NCBI RefSeq assembly: GCF_037975245.1
Contig: NC_092576.1
Coordinates: 1,378,501-1,442,500, forward strand
Length of the DNA: 64,000 bases
Direction of reading: 5' to 3'
DNA from: Apostichopus japonicus
Lineage: Eukaryota; Echinodermata; Holothuroidea; Aspidochirotida; Stichopodidae
Position 1 is the first letter of the stretch. Each line of letters starts with the position of its first letter. The notes beneath the pieces were generated by a model. The model saw only the letters and a program-made list of their open reading frames with translations, was not told the origin of the DNA and made no database searches. The translations under genes were made by a program, and so were the position numbers. This document shows, piece after piece, positions 36,037 to 47,172 of this stretch.

Positions 36037-36466
36037 TCAGTATCTAATGCGGTTTTCCAAATACACATCTTGCCACCTTCTGCCTTTACCCCATGGATTT
36101 ATATGGATTAATTATTTTAATCCAAATTCCCAAAAGTGACTAAAGTGTTACCAAAAAGGTTTAGATTATAACCAAAAATGTAGAAATGCAAATACATTAG
36201 AAGTATTCTGTATTAACCAGTCTAGAAAAACTTGTTTACTCCTAATTAAGAAACTATTTAGCTACTGTAGCACTTAAGTTAAGATATTTTGCAGAACTAG
36301 TCTATAGGACTTTTTGTGTACAAGTGAACTTCTAGATTCTATTTTTATGTGGAATAGACCCCTCCCCTTCCCCCAATCTCAATATAATGAACTTGTAAAC
36401 ATGTCCTTAGCCTGTGTTACTTTGTATCTTTGGAAACTGTGAGAGGAAACTGAGCAGTTTCACACG

Positions 36467-36871
36467 TGTGACTTACGTGACAATTTTTTGTGACTTACGT
36501 GACGTCGCTAATTTGCATACGAATACCGGTATAAAATGCATATCAATTAAATTTTACCTTGAAGTTATTCCTCAATGTGTCCTTTTCAGATATAATAGGC
36601 AATTTAGCAGATTTCTCTCAATACTTCACAGGATTTATTGATTTCCTTCAAAAAGTTGAAATTCTTCATTTCTCTGTGTGACTTACGTGACACAAGTTGA
36701 GGGCGCTATAATTCGCAATGGGAAAGCATTAACGTTTTGCAGTGGTGACAGAATTTATTGTGGGTATTCAAAGTTCAGGAATGATAGGCATATGACTTAA
36801 CTCTAGACTTGCACTGAACTGGAGATTGAAAACAAGTGTCAAATGTCTCTCTGATTTGTGACTTACGTGAC
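36467..36871. repeat. right subterminal repeat cluster
   Basis: Four copies of TGTGACTTACGTGAC in the same orientation at 36467-36481, 36489-36503, 36677-36691 and 36857-36871. The last directly adjoins the terminal inverted repeat. Confidence 0.9.
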
Positions 36872-36907
36872 GTGGAATGGCCCTTTATATGTGTAAAAAG
36901 TAAGTGG

Positions 36908-36948
36908 GCCTGACATTTTGATCCTAGCAGGATCTTCTTCAGATAGGC
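36908..36948 (-). repeat. hammerhead-like dispersed motif, copy 4
   Basis: On the minus strand: AGCCTAT, CTGAAGA, A, GATCC-TGCTA-GGATC (a perfect 5-bp stem), AAAA, TGTC, AGGCCC. It keeps the CUGANGA core but has AAAA where GAAA is expected. It lies 24 bp beyond the right end of the 34.3 kb transposon. Confidence 0.45.
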
Positions 36949-39900
36949 TTACATAGGCTCTTTAGTGGATAAACAGTTTGCTAACAGTTTTCGTTTGATT
37001 TTGAAATGGTTTATAGATTAAATCTCTATGACAGTTATAGGCGTAAGATCTAACCCACTAAAATGGATTTAGCAGACCTGTGCACTTGGGATACAGTAAT
37101 CATAGTGACTGAGCAATTAATTATACACTTCACCAGTTTGTAATGAATCATGCGAGAGATATAATCATACTCATTAGTTTCAAATTGAACTGCTGCTATC
37201 GGCATTTGTATATATATACCGAGTATTTCAAGTATCTATTCAGGAAGTCATCATTGTCACAGCAATGAACATGAATCACATTTTTATGATTTCTGCAGAC
37301 ATTCTTGTTCTTACGAGTACGAAGATCAGTTTTAAGAATATGGGGAATTATGACTTCTTTACCACTATAGAACTCATATGTTGTGCTCTCCTCACTTTGT
37401 TCATAAAACTTCTGAAAACTCATCTTATGAGTCCAGCATTCATCACTATTAACCAATAGTTCCTTCCTTAGAACAGTGTTCTTTTACATTCACAGAATAT
37501 TTGAGTTTCATATTTGGTGGGGTGGGGGGGGGGTGGGGGAAACAAATGTCATCTAGCTCCTGCAGGTTGGCAGAATTATACAAAGCAGAAGAGAATGGGG
37601 AAAACAAGAAGGTACAAAGTAGGCATGCAAAATATTTGTTCAGAATGGAACAAAATAAACAAAATAAGTTAGAGCCAGGCAGAGGAAGAAGCTGACTTCA
37701 CTAGGGGTGGGGAGGGATGCAGGGGGGAGGGGGCTATCCCACATCTGGCAAACAACCACCCTCACAGAAGTATCTAGCATGAAAAAGAAATTGCAGTTTT
37801 AGGCTAATGTAAGAAAGCATTCAGAGAATAAATTATAATGGTATCGCAAAATCATCGTAAAATGAAGGGCAAAGATGTATATATAGCAATTTGTAGAAGT
37901 CAATTTAAAAAGTCAATTGAACTCTATTTTGATGAATCTCACATACATGCCATACATATATACTACTGTGCATAATGCATGTATACAGCTAACTATATAT
38001 GCAGTGTATATGTTTCCAATACACACCTACTATAGTAAATATATACCTGTAGGAACCTCTTACAGTACATCAATGCCTAAAGCCACACTGGAGCACCACT
38101 TATCTATGATGAGAGCTAGACAGTCAATTCTATCAACTTAATATTCAATCGTCCAAAAACCGCTCTACGTTGTTGCGACCGTAAGATTGTTTACTCTGTG
38201 ATATTTCGAGTGTCAATAATTCATCTTCACTGGATCGTACTCCACCCTTGATATACATTGAACAGCCGAAGAATAAATATAAGTACTGTAAGCCGATGTG
38301 ACAGAGCTAAACAAATTCTGACAAGGACTGAACCACTTTAGAATTATTTGGAGAAAACGTTAACGGTGGTTACGCAAAAAACTTGACCAATTTAATTTCT
38401 GTTGTTGATCTACTATATTAAAGTTTGCTATAATGTGTAATATCTCTACTATATATTATCATAGTGAATATTTATAACAAATTTGTAAAAGCAAATTTCA
38501 TAATGAACAAATTTGATCAGTATCAGAAGTGTGTTGGTCAATAGGTTTTAAAAGATAGCAGTTCGATGAAGCAGAAAAATTAAAGTGCAAGCAATCTCTC
38601 CATTTTTATAGACTGCTCGGGCAATATCAAACAGCAAACTGACCATATTCTACAAGCTGCTGTTGAAGGCCAATGTATGAATACATTCAGGAAAAATTAT
38701 TGCAAAATATTTCACAAAATGGGCAAGTTGCTATAATACAATGATGTATGTAGCATATTTTTTGGTACCTAGGAATCATAGTAGTTTGTAGTGAGTGTTC
38801 ATAGCCTTCAAAACGGCTATTTAAAGCGCTATATTATTGCCTGACGTTATATACATGTGCAATATAGCAACAAAAACAGTATGTACATACAGTACAGAGT
38901 ACCTGGTTCCAGTCATGTCTCTGGCAGGGCGTGGCAGTCCTATCAATTTTAAAATTTCGAGCTTAATCTCGCTGAAGACTGAAAGGGGCAAGCTTTAAGA
39001 AAATCTATTAGTCAGCTAAAATCAAATTTCCACATGTAGGCATTTTCCTGAACTGCAAAACACATCAGTTTAATATTGACACTACACACATATGGCTTTA
39101 TGCGAACGACCAAATCATATTTATTGATAATGAACAGCAATACTGAGCTCATGCTAGGTACCTGAAATTGTGCAAATGTTAACATGGCAAATCCAACGCA
39201 AAATGTATCTTTAATTAAAACATAAAAAACGATGATAACAGATAAGCCCTATTCGATCTGTGAATCGCATATCCTAGATATCTTTTCACTGATTCTGGTG
39301 ACCTAGATTCTACATCCACAACCAACAGGGAAAAACTTAACCTAGAGACACTTCTAGCAAAAAACCATGACCGCTTATTACTGACAACAAAGCCTGATCT
39401 TCCGAGGGATTTTGAGGTTGATAATTAAATTGATTTTCTCTAAGCTTTGAAGTCGCCCTTGGCGGCTAGTCTTTGTTATTTCACTCAGCATTGCCGTTGC
39501 TATGGAACATTACAAACCAAATGAGTGTATACGGTATATATGTATCAGTATTGCTTGTAGAGATGAATGCAAGTGAAATCTAGCAAATTTGAAAAGATTT
39601 TATAGCAGATTGTATTTTGAAATTTGAGTAGGTTTGGACGTAGAGCTCAGTGTCCCTTAATTTATGATTCAGCCATTCTTATTAGCAATTCTAATTTCTT
39701 TCATCTCATCTCAAGGTCAAGACAGATATATACTGTCCCGGGAGTATTGCACGCTGTGGTGTTGTCAATGCTTGTATAATCAAGCGTTAAAGCAAGTGAG
39801 GAATTTATGGGAGTTACACAAGCGTTTAGAATTCTGGCCATTTAATACAAATATTCTATTCAACTCAACTGATGTTACCATGGTTACAGATCATCCATGA

Positions 39901-40247
39901 TGAGCACACAATTTAGTGTTATAAGAAGCTGGTTATATGTTAGTAGTGAACATGTGTTTACAACCACGAAAATTTGGTCAAAAGAGTCAAAATTTGTCTG
40001 TGACTAGCACAGGTTACTTTAGGTCCATATGTTCAATATTATTACTAGCTACAGTAAACTGGATGTAGAATTTGTGAAATGATAATATTCAACCCCCCCC
40101 CCCCACACACACACGTTACTATACTGGACATTTTTTTCACAACATCATGAAGAATGTTGTCCATTATCCATCATGAGCAGAATGTATTGTTATGGCTTAA
40201 TTAATTTGTGATTTCTTGTTGCATTTGCAATGATCTCCTACCCTCAG
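36949..40247. other. non-coding
   Basis: G-runs lie near 37520-37540 and C-runs near 40093-40104. No exon was recognised until 40248. Confidence 0.45.
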
Positions 40248-40466
40248 CCCCACTGTTACCCCCCCCCCCAACATGGAGTTGGAGACGTTTACATGGAGTT
40301 ATTAAAATCAGCTATGGCCTTATCATTGTGCATTACTACAGATTCGCATGCTTGTGGTGTCACTCTGCATAGACCTGTAGAAGGTGGTGTACTTAGTGAC
40401 TGGTTGCTAAGGGACATGTTCCAGTGTAGACAGTACAGCAAGCATGCTGAGGTTGTCAGGAGACAG
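40248..40466 (+). CDS. candidate internal exon, product unknown
   Basis: A plus-strand block of 219 bp (73 codons), phase 0 at both ends. It follows a pyrimidine-rich acceptor (CTCCTACCCTCAG) and ends at a consensus donor (AGACAG/GTAAGC). The peptide starts PHCYPPPQHGVGDVYMELLK and ends DMFQCRQYSKHAEVVRRQ. It looks globular and helical with well-mixed composition, unlike the low-complexity frames around it. An 11-C tract encodes the PPP run. A second acceptor at 40278 would skip that tract, but in a different phase. I cannot name the family. No companion plus-strand exon was identified, so the gene's extent is unknown. Confidence 0.5.
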
Positions 40467-40507
40467 GTAAGCATGGAAATGCCATAAAATTATGAGTCAC
40501 TAACATT

Positions 40508-40641
40508 TAACGACCGCATTACTTATAGAATAAACCGCTATTTGATGAAGGGCACATTCTAACTGAGGAGTAACGACTGTATCAAATATAGAATAAACAT
40601 CTATTTGATGAAGGGCACTTTCTAACTTTGTAACTGAGGAG
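40508..40641. repeat. tandem duplication (63 + 71 bp)
   Basis: Two copies, 40508-40570 and 40571-40641, share TAACGAC, TATAGAATAAAC, CTATTTGATGAAGGGCAC, TTCTAACT and GAGGAG. The second copy has an 8-bp insertion. Confidence 0.9.
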
Positions 40642-40929
40642 TAAGTTCTGTTTCTCTGCAACTACATAACTGTCATTTTAGTCTTACAAGTAAATCATCA
40701 CTAAATATCTTTATCAGCACAAATTTAAATATGCAAATTTGATGTATTCTGAGTCCATCCTATAGACACTGTATAAGTGTTCATGGTAATACATGAAGTG
40801 ACAGGGTTACTTTGATGACACTATTCAACAATAATAATAATCAGCAGTTATTTTTACGATGCTTAAGCGACCACAAATGTGGGAGAAACCTGCAAGGGCT
40901 TATGGATTACAACTTACACGCGGGTGGCT

Positions 40930-41123
40930 TCCAATTTAACATTTTAACTCAAATTTGGAATCTTTTCAATTTAGAAAGTCATTTCAGATGGGAAAACCGT
41001 AGATTGCTTTTGGATGAAAAACCCACCTTACTATGACCCGGCCGGGAATCGAGCCCCGAACCTTCCGATTGCTAAGCCTCATTGCTTCAAATGCCACCGC
41101 CTTTATCCATCGGCCACAGCACC
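40930..41123 (-). repeat. tRNA-derived SINE, copy 2
   Basis: The head at 41034-41123, on the minus strand, begins GGTGCTGTGGCCGATGGATA and includes an AAAGGCGGTGGCA A-box region, a long variable arm and a GGTTCGGGGCTCGATTCCC B-box region. It resembles a Ser- or Leu-type tRNA. A body of about 100 bp continues to lower coordinates. It shares its head with the copy at 21261-21336. RNA polymerase III transcription would be from the internal A and B boxes. Confidence 0.75.
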
Positions 41124-43734
41124 ACAATGAAACTAAACAAAGTTTTTTTACTATCCTAGTTGCATGAGAAGCCCCTGAAAGATCATCATTACTTAATTAT
41201 TCTGCACATGCGAGAACCGATCCTTTCGGCAAAACGATAAAATTCTAGCTCAAATTCACCTCATCACCTATAACGGTTTATAACTTGCTTTTCCTCTCCA
41301 TGAGTTAATGTGTTTTGAAATTTACTACCTTTCCGGTTTAGAAGTTTGTCTTTCATTTCCTGGGAGCGTCGTTTCTTTTTTCTTTTTCAAGACAGCCCTG
41401 GTAAAATACAAAAACATAGCATCTGTAACCATGGTAACCAATTGCAAAAATGCTGTGAGGGTTTTTAATGGTCTTGCTAACATGTGTATGACAAACCACA
41501 GTATATATACTCGTATATATATACACAGGATGAATTCTGTCCTAATTAGTTGTGTTTATTACACAGCATATATTAACAGAACCAATGCAATGTTATGTAC
41601 ATCATGCACCGTACAGTGAAGGATTTATATGGAAAGCTTCGTACCCATTCAGATTCTCAGACAATGGGCATAAACTTCACCAAAAGATAAATAAAAGAAA
41701 TTAAAGAAAATGTGGTATCAGTTATGATTATAGTTTGAAATAATACATAAAGTGAAAATTAATCAAAGGCAAAAATTGAAATAACAAAGGCAACTTCCAA
41801 AATAACATTTAAAGAAAAATAAAAAATCTTTCTACATCTAATATTGTAGAATATTCAAACTTCTTTGAACGTTCACCAGCCCCTCCCCCATCCCCTTTCT
41901 CAGGAGGACATAAAATACATGAATTAACCAATGAACTGTGGACTTTGCAAGAAATTGATGGGAGCTGGATACATTTTGCATAAGTTTAAAAAATTTAACT
42001 AGAAAACAAAGATTTTTTTTTTTTTAAATGGAAAATTAATAAACAACCATACACAGGGGAATCAGTACTCTAATTTAAAACCTCTACATATCTCCAGCAC
42101 CTCATCTACTTTCCTTATTTCCTCAGTTTTTCATTTTAATTTTTGTAAGTTATTATTATTATTATTTTTTTAAGTCTGCAATAACTTTGGTTTAATCGAA
42201 ACGATTCATTGTTTTAAGATTTATCACAGCCGTGTCGCATTCACAGTTGCTAACTCTACATGTACGTCCTTCAAAATCAGTCAAAATTCCATTTTGTACA
42301 TGATTTTGAGGTTAACTATACTAATCAATCTCTTGGTGACTGATATATATTATATCGCTGTAGAATCAATACCATCAAAATTTCAAGGCAAATATAAATA
42401 AAATGCACAAGGCATAACCGATCAATAATGAAAACACAATGATGTGCTCGTTAAAGATTTCTGGGCTAACAAAGCGATATTCTTTGTCATTTCTAGATCA
42501 CATTTTGTGGTTTCAATACTTATGAATGAATGGCTATGTAGTCACATGTTCTAGAGTACAAGCTTCCATTTCTTTGGATTTCACTGATTTTGGTTAAAAA
42601 AAAATCAGGGTCAGAGATTGAAGATGAAGCCAGCGTTGCTAGTTTGGCATTTTAAATGCCAAAAATGACAAATTTGGCATTTTTCAAATTTCTTGAAAAA
42701 CCTTGGGCAAAACAGCAAATTTTGCCATTATTTTGAGGGAAATAGTACTGTGCACAGCTAGAAATTGATGGAATCGCCCAAAGGAACTTGATTTTGACTG
42801 TTTCATGTTGTTCAGTCAGAGTGAAGCTCGCATGAATATATAGGTCCTAGGCATAAGTACGAACATCAGAATCTTGAACCCACACAAATCCTACCTATAT
42901 ATATATACAGGGTCTGTTAATTCCCTAACTGTCTTTGAATTAATTGGGCTTAGCAAGTCATTTGATGTATAATAAATGTCACAGTTTGTCCTTCCTCTCT
43001 TCATAATAGAAAATAACTTATGTATGGAAAGGAATAATGTAAGGAACTGAAGTCAGCAACATACAAACATATATCCACGGTGTGAGTAGGTTCCAAGTGA
43101 AGGGAGTGAGCCCGTGGGTGGGGTGGAGGGAAGGGGAAGGAGGCGGACTGGTCAATAAGTATCCAAAGTATTCAACAGGATTATTAGCGAGCAGGTCTAC
43201 AATGGGTTTGAATTGTCACAGAGCAATAATTCATCTTCATCAGATGGTTCTTATAGACATGAATGAATACAGGTACACAGATAACTTACATGGCAAGCAA
43301 ACATTAATTTCATCAATAGTAAAGTTTGGAAACACATGACCCAAATTGACCTATACACTGATGTATCATGGGATATATCTGTACATAGCTTACAAGTTTC
43401 TCAAAATTTCCTTTTGGAGGATGTGTTAAAGTAAAATTTACACCAGGCTAGATGCACCTGATCCTCTCTTCTACCCCCCCCCCTCCCTCTCAATTTCTCT
43501 GCCTCCCTGTTCTTGTTCCAATTTGCCTTGACCATTTACGATTATTCGGTTAAATTAAAATAGTTCATTCCAACCAGGCCAATGTTTCCCGAATGGCGTC
43601 TAAACTTTTACTAGCAGTTACTGTAGTAGTTGCAACAACGATCTTCATCATGTAAATTAGTGAACAACTAAATGTGAAGAATAGTTTGAGTTACCCAGGG
43701 AATCTCCCCAATTCATATGCAGATCCAACTAGTA
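41124..43734. other. non-coding
   Basis: A T-run lies near 42011-42024 and TTA repeats near 42150. Near 42640-42690 there is a repeated, partly inverted AAATTTGGCATTTTT word. No gene was seen. Confidence 0.45.
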
Positions 43735-44195
43735 AAACTGACATACCCAATTATGGGAATGCTAATCCTAACTTACACTACTAAAGCAAACTATTTCCAG
43801 TATATATTGTTAATCCTCAAGGGGAGAGGGGAAGGAAGGAAGGGGAGGGGGATGGGTTACTGACTTTACATGCAAACCTGTACAAATTTCTAAATGGTAA
43901 TACACAACTGTGGAACTCTAAACCCCAAAACAACCAGCGAACCACTTCCCAGGTATATACACTGATAATACTGATCCATGGGGGTTCTGCGGCGACGTCG
44001 AATACAGATATTATTAAATAGCATATTTGTCATACTTAATTATGGGAACAGTAACCCTACAATACACTACACAGCTCACTTGCACAACACACTGTTAATA
44101 CCCAAGGTTGGAGGATGGGATGTGGGGGCTTCTCGGGGGAGGGGGAGGGGGAGGGGTCTGCCCACATTTCAAACAGACAGGTCTGTACAAATAGC
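43735..44195. repeat. diverged duplication of about 150 bp
   Basis: The stretches 43735-43890 and 44030-44195 share the order AATTATGGGAA, TAAYCCTA, ACACTAC, TGTTAATMCYCAAGG, a G-rich tract and CTGTACAAAT. Substitutions are many and the G tracts differ in length. Confidence 0.6.
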
Positions 44196-45316
44196 ACATA
44201 TCATACCCACCTTTGCAAACTCAAACCCAAATAAATAAAGCAAACCTGCTTCTAGATCAGTAATATTTAGTTTTAATGCACAGGGCATGGCTTATACTTA
44301 TACAGGTGTTACTAGATACATACATGTACAAGAATCAAGTGTTGTAACAACCCAGGGATGCACCGTACTTCACATGCAGGCGTATGCAACTATATACACA
44401 CACAAATTGTGATAGCAGGGTTATCTTCCTCCACTTTGCAAGTGCAACCCTCTATACACAGAGAGCACAGCTGTGAGATGCAGGGGAGCTCCCCATCACA
44501 CACAGACTGTATAAATACAAGCATTTCTAAAAATATGTTGTAAAATTATCCTGAGAGGATCTTAATACTAATTCTAAATTTAGGGACAAATTTATCCTAC
44601 ACTAGTAGCCTAAGTAGAGTAGATGCATACCCCGTAATATATATACTAACTGACTGTAAAACACTTCCAAAATATCCACAAGAAGAAAGAATTTGTAAAT
44701 GATGCCTTTCAACAAGCACAGCTGTCGCGAATTATAGCTGTTAGACGAACATGTTTGGGGTGGTTCCCCTATTACTATTCCATACAGTGGAATTTCCTTA
44801 TTTATGTAAACTCTATTGCTCCTTAAACCTTATTTGCATTTGTACAGTGGGTAGCAACATACTTGTAACTATATAGGGTACATTCACACCTGTAAACAAA
44901 ATATAAGTTTACATATAACTGGAAATAGAAAAATAAAACATTTACCAACTGGACCACTGGCAGCAACAGTGATAGAAACACATCAAATTAATCCAAATAT
45001 ATTCCAGGAATTTGGTAGGAAAACCACAGCCTTTTATTTCAATCCAACTGTGACACTATATGTTTTTCCTGTATATAAGATCTTGTAGGCCTACTTATAC
45101 TATTAGCATCCACAGAGCAAGCATGACCACAAGCACACACATACACACACACTGCTAGTAGCACTCACAACCTATACCGAAAAACACACATTTCCAAATT
45201 GAAATCGAGAATAACTTCAGATTTGTATCGTACCTCCTTCTCCTGCTGGGTGGTGACTGAAATCAACAATTAACAGCCGTAACCTTGGCTGCTGTCTCTT
45301 AGCACTCCCGGCTCAC
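44196..45316. other. non-coding
   Basis: Nothing supported. Confidence 0.5.
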
Positions 45317-45450
45317 CTAAAACGCAAGTGTATAACACAGGGTGTTGCCACGACGACCTTAACGAGTTATTCACACCTGCAAAGACCGGCTTGTTTCCGA
45401 GAGCGCACATGCATGCGTCTCGTTGTCGTTGTAGACTGCACGTTATTTAT
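45317..45450 (-). promoter_or_regulatory. possible 5' UTR exon / promoter, minus strand
   Basis: A locally CpG-containing stretch (GTTTCCGAGAGCGC near 45395, GTCTCGTTGTCG near 45417) ends on the minus strand at a consensus donor, TTTTAG/GTGAGC, with exon end at 45317. There is no coding frame. It could supply a non-coding first exon for the minus-strand gene whose coding exon starts at 24559, but nothing links them directly. Confidence 0.2.
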
Positions 45451-46272
45451 TTACATTGAGAAAAAAAAGTAAAATCAAAACCATGCTTGGGCTTTAAAGT
45501 CTTTCACCTTTGACCTGGAGAACTGAAGGATAAAGCTGAATTATTTATGCCGTGGGAGAATAAGACGGATGAGATGATGGGAAGTGACGTTTTGTCGGTG
45601 CTGCCTTTGCGAAGACATTTTCATAAAAGTTGAATTTATTCTGACGGATTCAGCGAGCTGGCTTGATGAATATGGATAAGAAAGGCTTTACATAAATGAA
45701 TATTGATTTTCTGTATGAGTTATGTTCATGGGGCTTTAACTGTGATGGAAAGCACTCTGGTTGATTGAATTTGAAAGACAGAGAATTCTCTTTTATGTCT
45801 AGATGAAAATGGAGGGTTTGAAAAATTGATGAATTCTTGGATCTATCAAGTTAGACGTGAGAGAGGGTGTGTGAGAGAGTTGGAGAGAGAAGGAAGACAT
45901 GTGAATGCTATTAAAGTGGAACGTAGCCTTGCAGCTTTTTCTTTTAAGAACTTGTTTGGTTACCATAGTAATAGAGGACATTGATGAAAGCATGAAAACT
46001 AGTATTTGTCCGTTGAAGACATTTTAGAAATAGAATATTTAAATTAGAAAGTCAGTTTCTATGTACATGTCAAACATAAAAATGTTCATTCTTCGACATA
46101 TTACAATAATTACCGATATTCCATGGAATATGGATTGCTGGTCATGATATACTAAATTTTACCCTTTTTCTCCCATGGATGGCTTTTAGGATACATGAGG
46201 AAAATGGATTAGGGAGGGTGATCAGGGAAGGGGAGGGAGTATGAGGCAATATGACATGAATTTTTGAGTTTT
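45451..46272. other. non-coding
   Basis: Nothing supported. Confidence 0.5.
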
Positions 46273-47172
46273 ATTTTGTTGAGTTGAATGGTAAAAGTGA
46301 CTAGTTTGGAGGAACTTTTCACTTTTGGGTGGGGTGGGGTGATGGGTGGGGTGGGGTGGGAAGGGGAGAGTATTTAAGTATCTTGTGTCAGGTTGGAAAG
46401 TTAAATCTCACTACATTGGAATGGAACATTTTGAGTTTTATGTTTCTAGTTGAATTGGTAACAGTGACTGGTTTGGAGAAATGTTTCCCCTTTTATTGGA
46501 GGGTGGAAGGGGGAGGGGGGAGTAATTACATTTTTCTTGTCTGGTTGGGAAGGTTAGATCTCACTGCATTGGATGGAAACAGTTGAAGACAGACTATAGT
46601 TACCTGTCTCCTCACAAAACATGCACTTTCTATCTACTGCCAGTATTCTTACATTGAAAACAGATCGATAAGAGGCTGTGATAATATTCCAGCATGGATC
46701 TACTTCACGGTAAACTATAATATACACACACAGATTCAGCTTTCAGGGTTATGTCCACGAAATCTTTATCATAAACTTTTAATTAACACATAGCTCAAAA
46801 AAAAAAAACCCAAAAACTGTTTCAGTATGAAAGGGGACACCAAAAATGTTACAGGATGGCCCCAATAATTAATGGAATGACTCATGCATATGACATACCA
46901 TGTTTGTTGTCTTTCATTTTTTACATTTGATTTTTTTTTACTTTTGTTTGTTTATTCATTCAAAGATACAGGAGATGGTGAGAACTGCTTCCATTCTTTT
47001 TCAACATTCCTTTATTTTTTTTAGCCCAGTTTTTAGTTTAATGTTTAAATGGTAAAGGTGACTAGTTTGGAGGAACTTTTCACTTGGGAGTGGGGAGGGG
47101 TGGGTGATAGGGTGGGGTGGGGAAGGGGAGAGTATTTAAGTATTTTGTGTCAGGTTGGAAAGTTAAATCTAA
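46273..47172. repeat. three diverged copies of a ~140-bp sequence
   Basis: Copies lie at about 46273-46420, 46440-46585 and 47037-47172. Each contains GTGACTRGTTTGGAG followed by an AACTTTTCAC-like block, a G-rich tract, and GTCAGGTTGGAAAGTTAAATC or a variant. The first and third are the closest pair. Confidence 0.8.

Larger units (their letters stand above)
34304..36883. mobile_element. unclassified DNA transposon with subterminal repeats
   Basis: The ends are 12-bp inverted repeats GGGCCATTCCAC (34304-34315) and GTGGAATGGCCC (36872-36883), flanked by TTT on both sides, a possible 3-bp TSD. The element is 2580 bp. A 15-bp motif TGTGACTTACGTGAC occurs eight times, four near each end and none in the middle. 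Left copies are at 34663, 34830, 34845 (inverted) and 34868 (one mismatch). Right copies are at 36467, 36489, 36677 and 36857, the last abutting the right TIR. This layout is typical of transposase-binding subterminal repeats. A decayed coding fragment lies inside on the minus strand. The TIR, possible TSD and motif do not let me name the superfamily. Confidence 0.75.
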
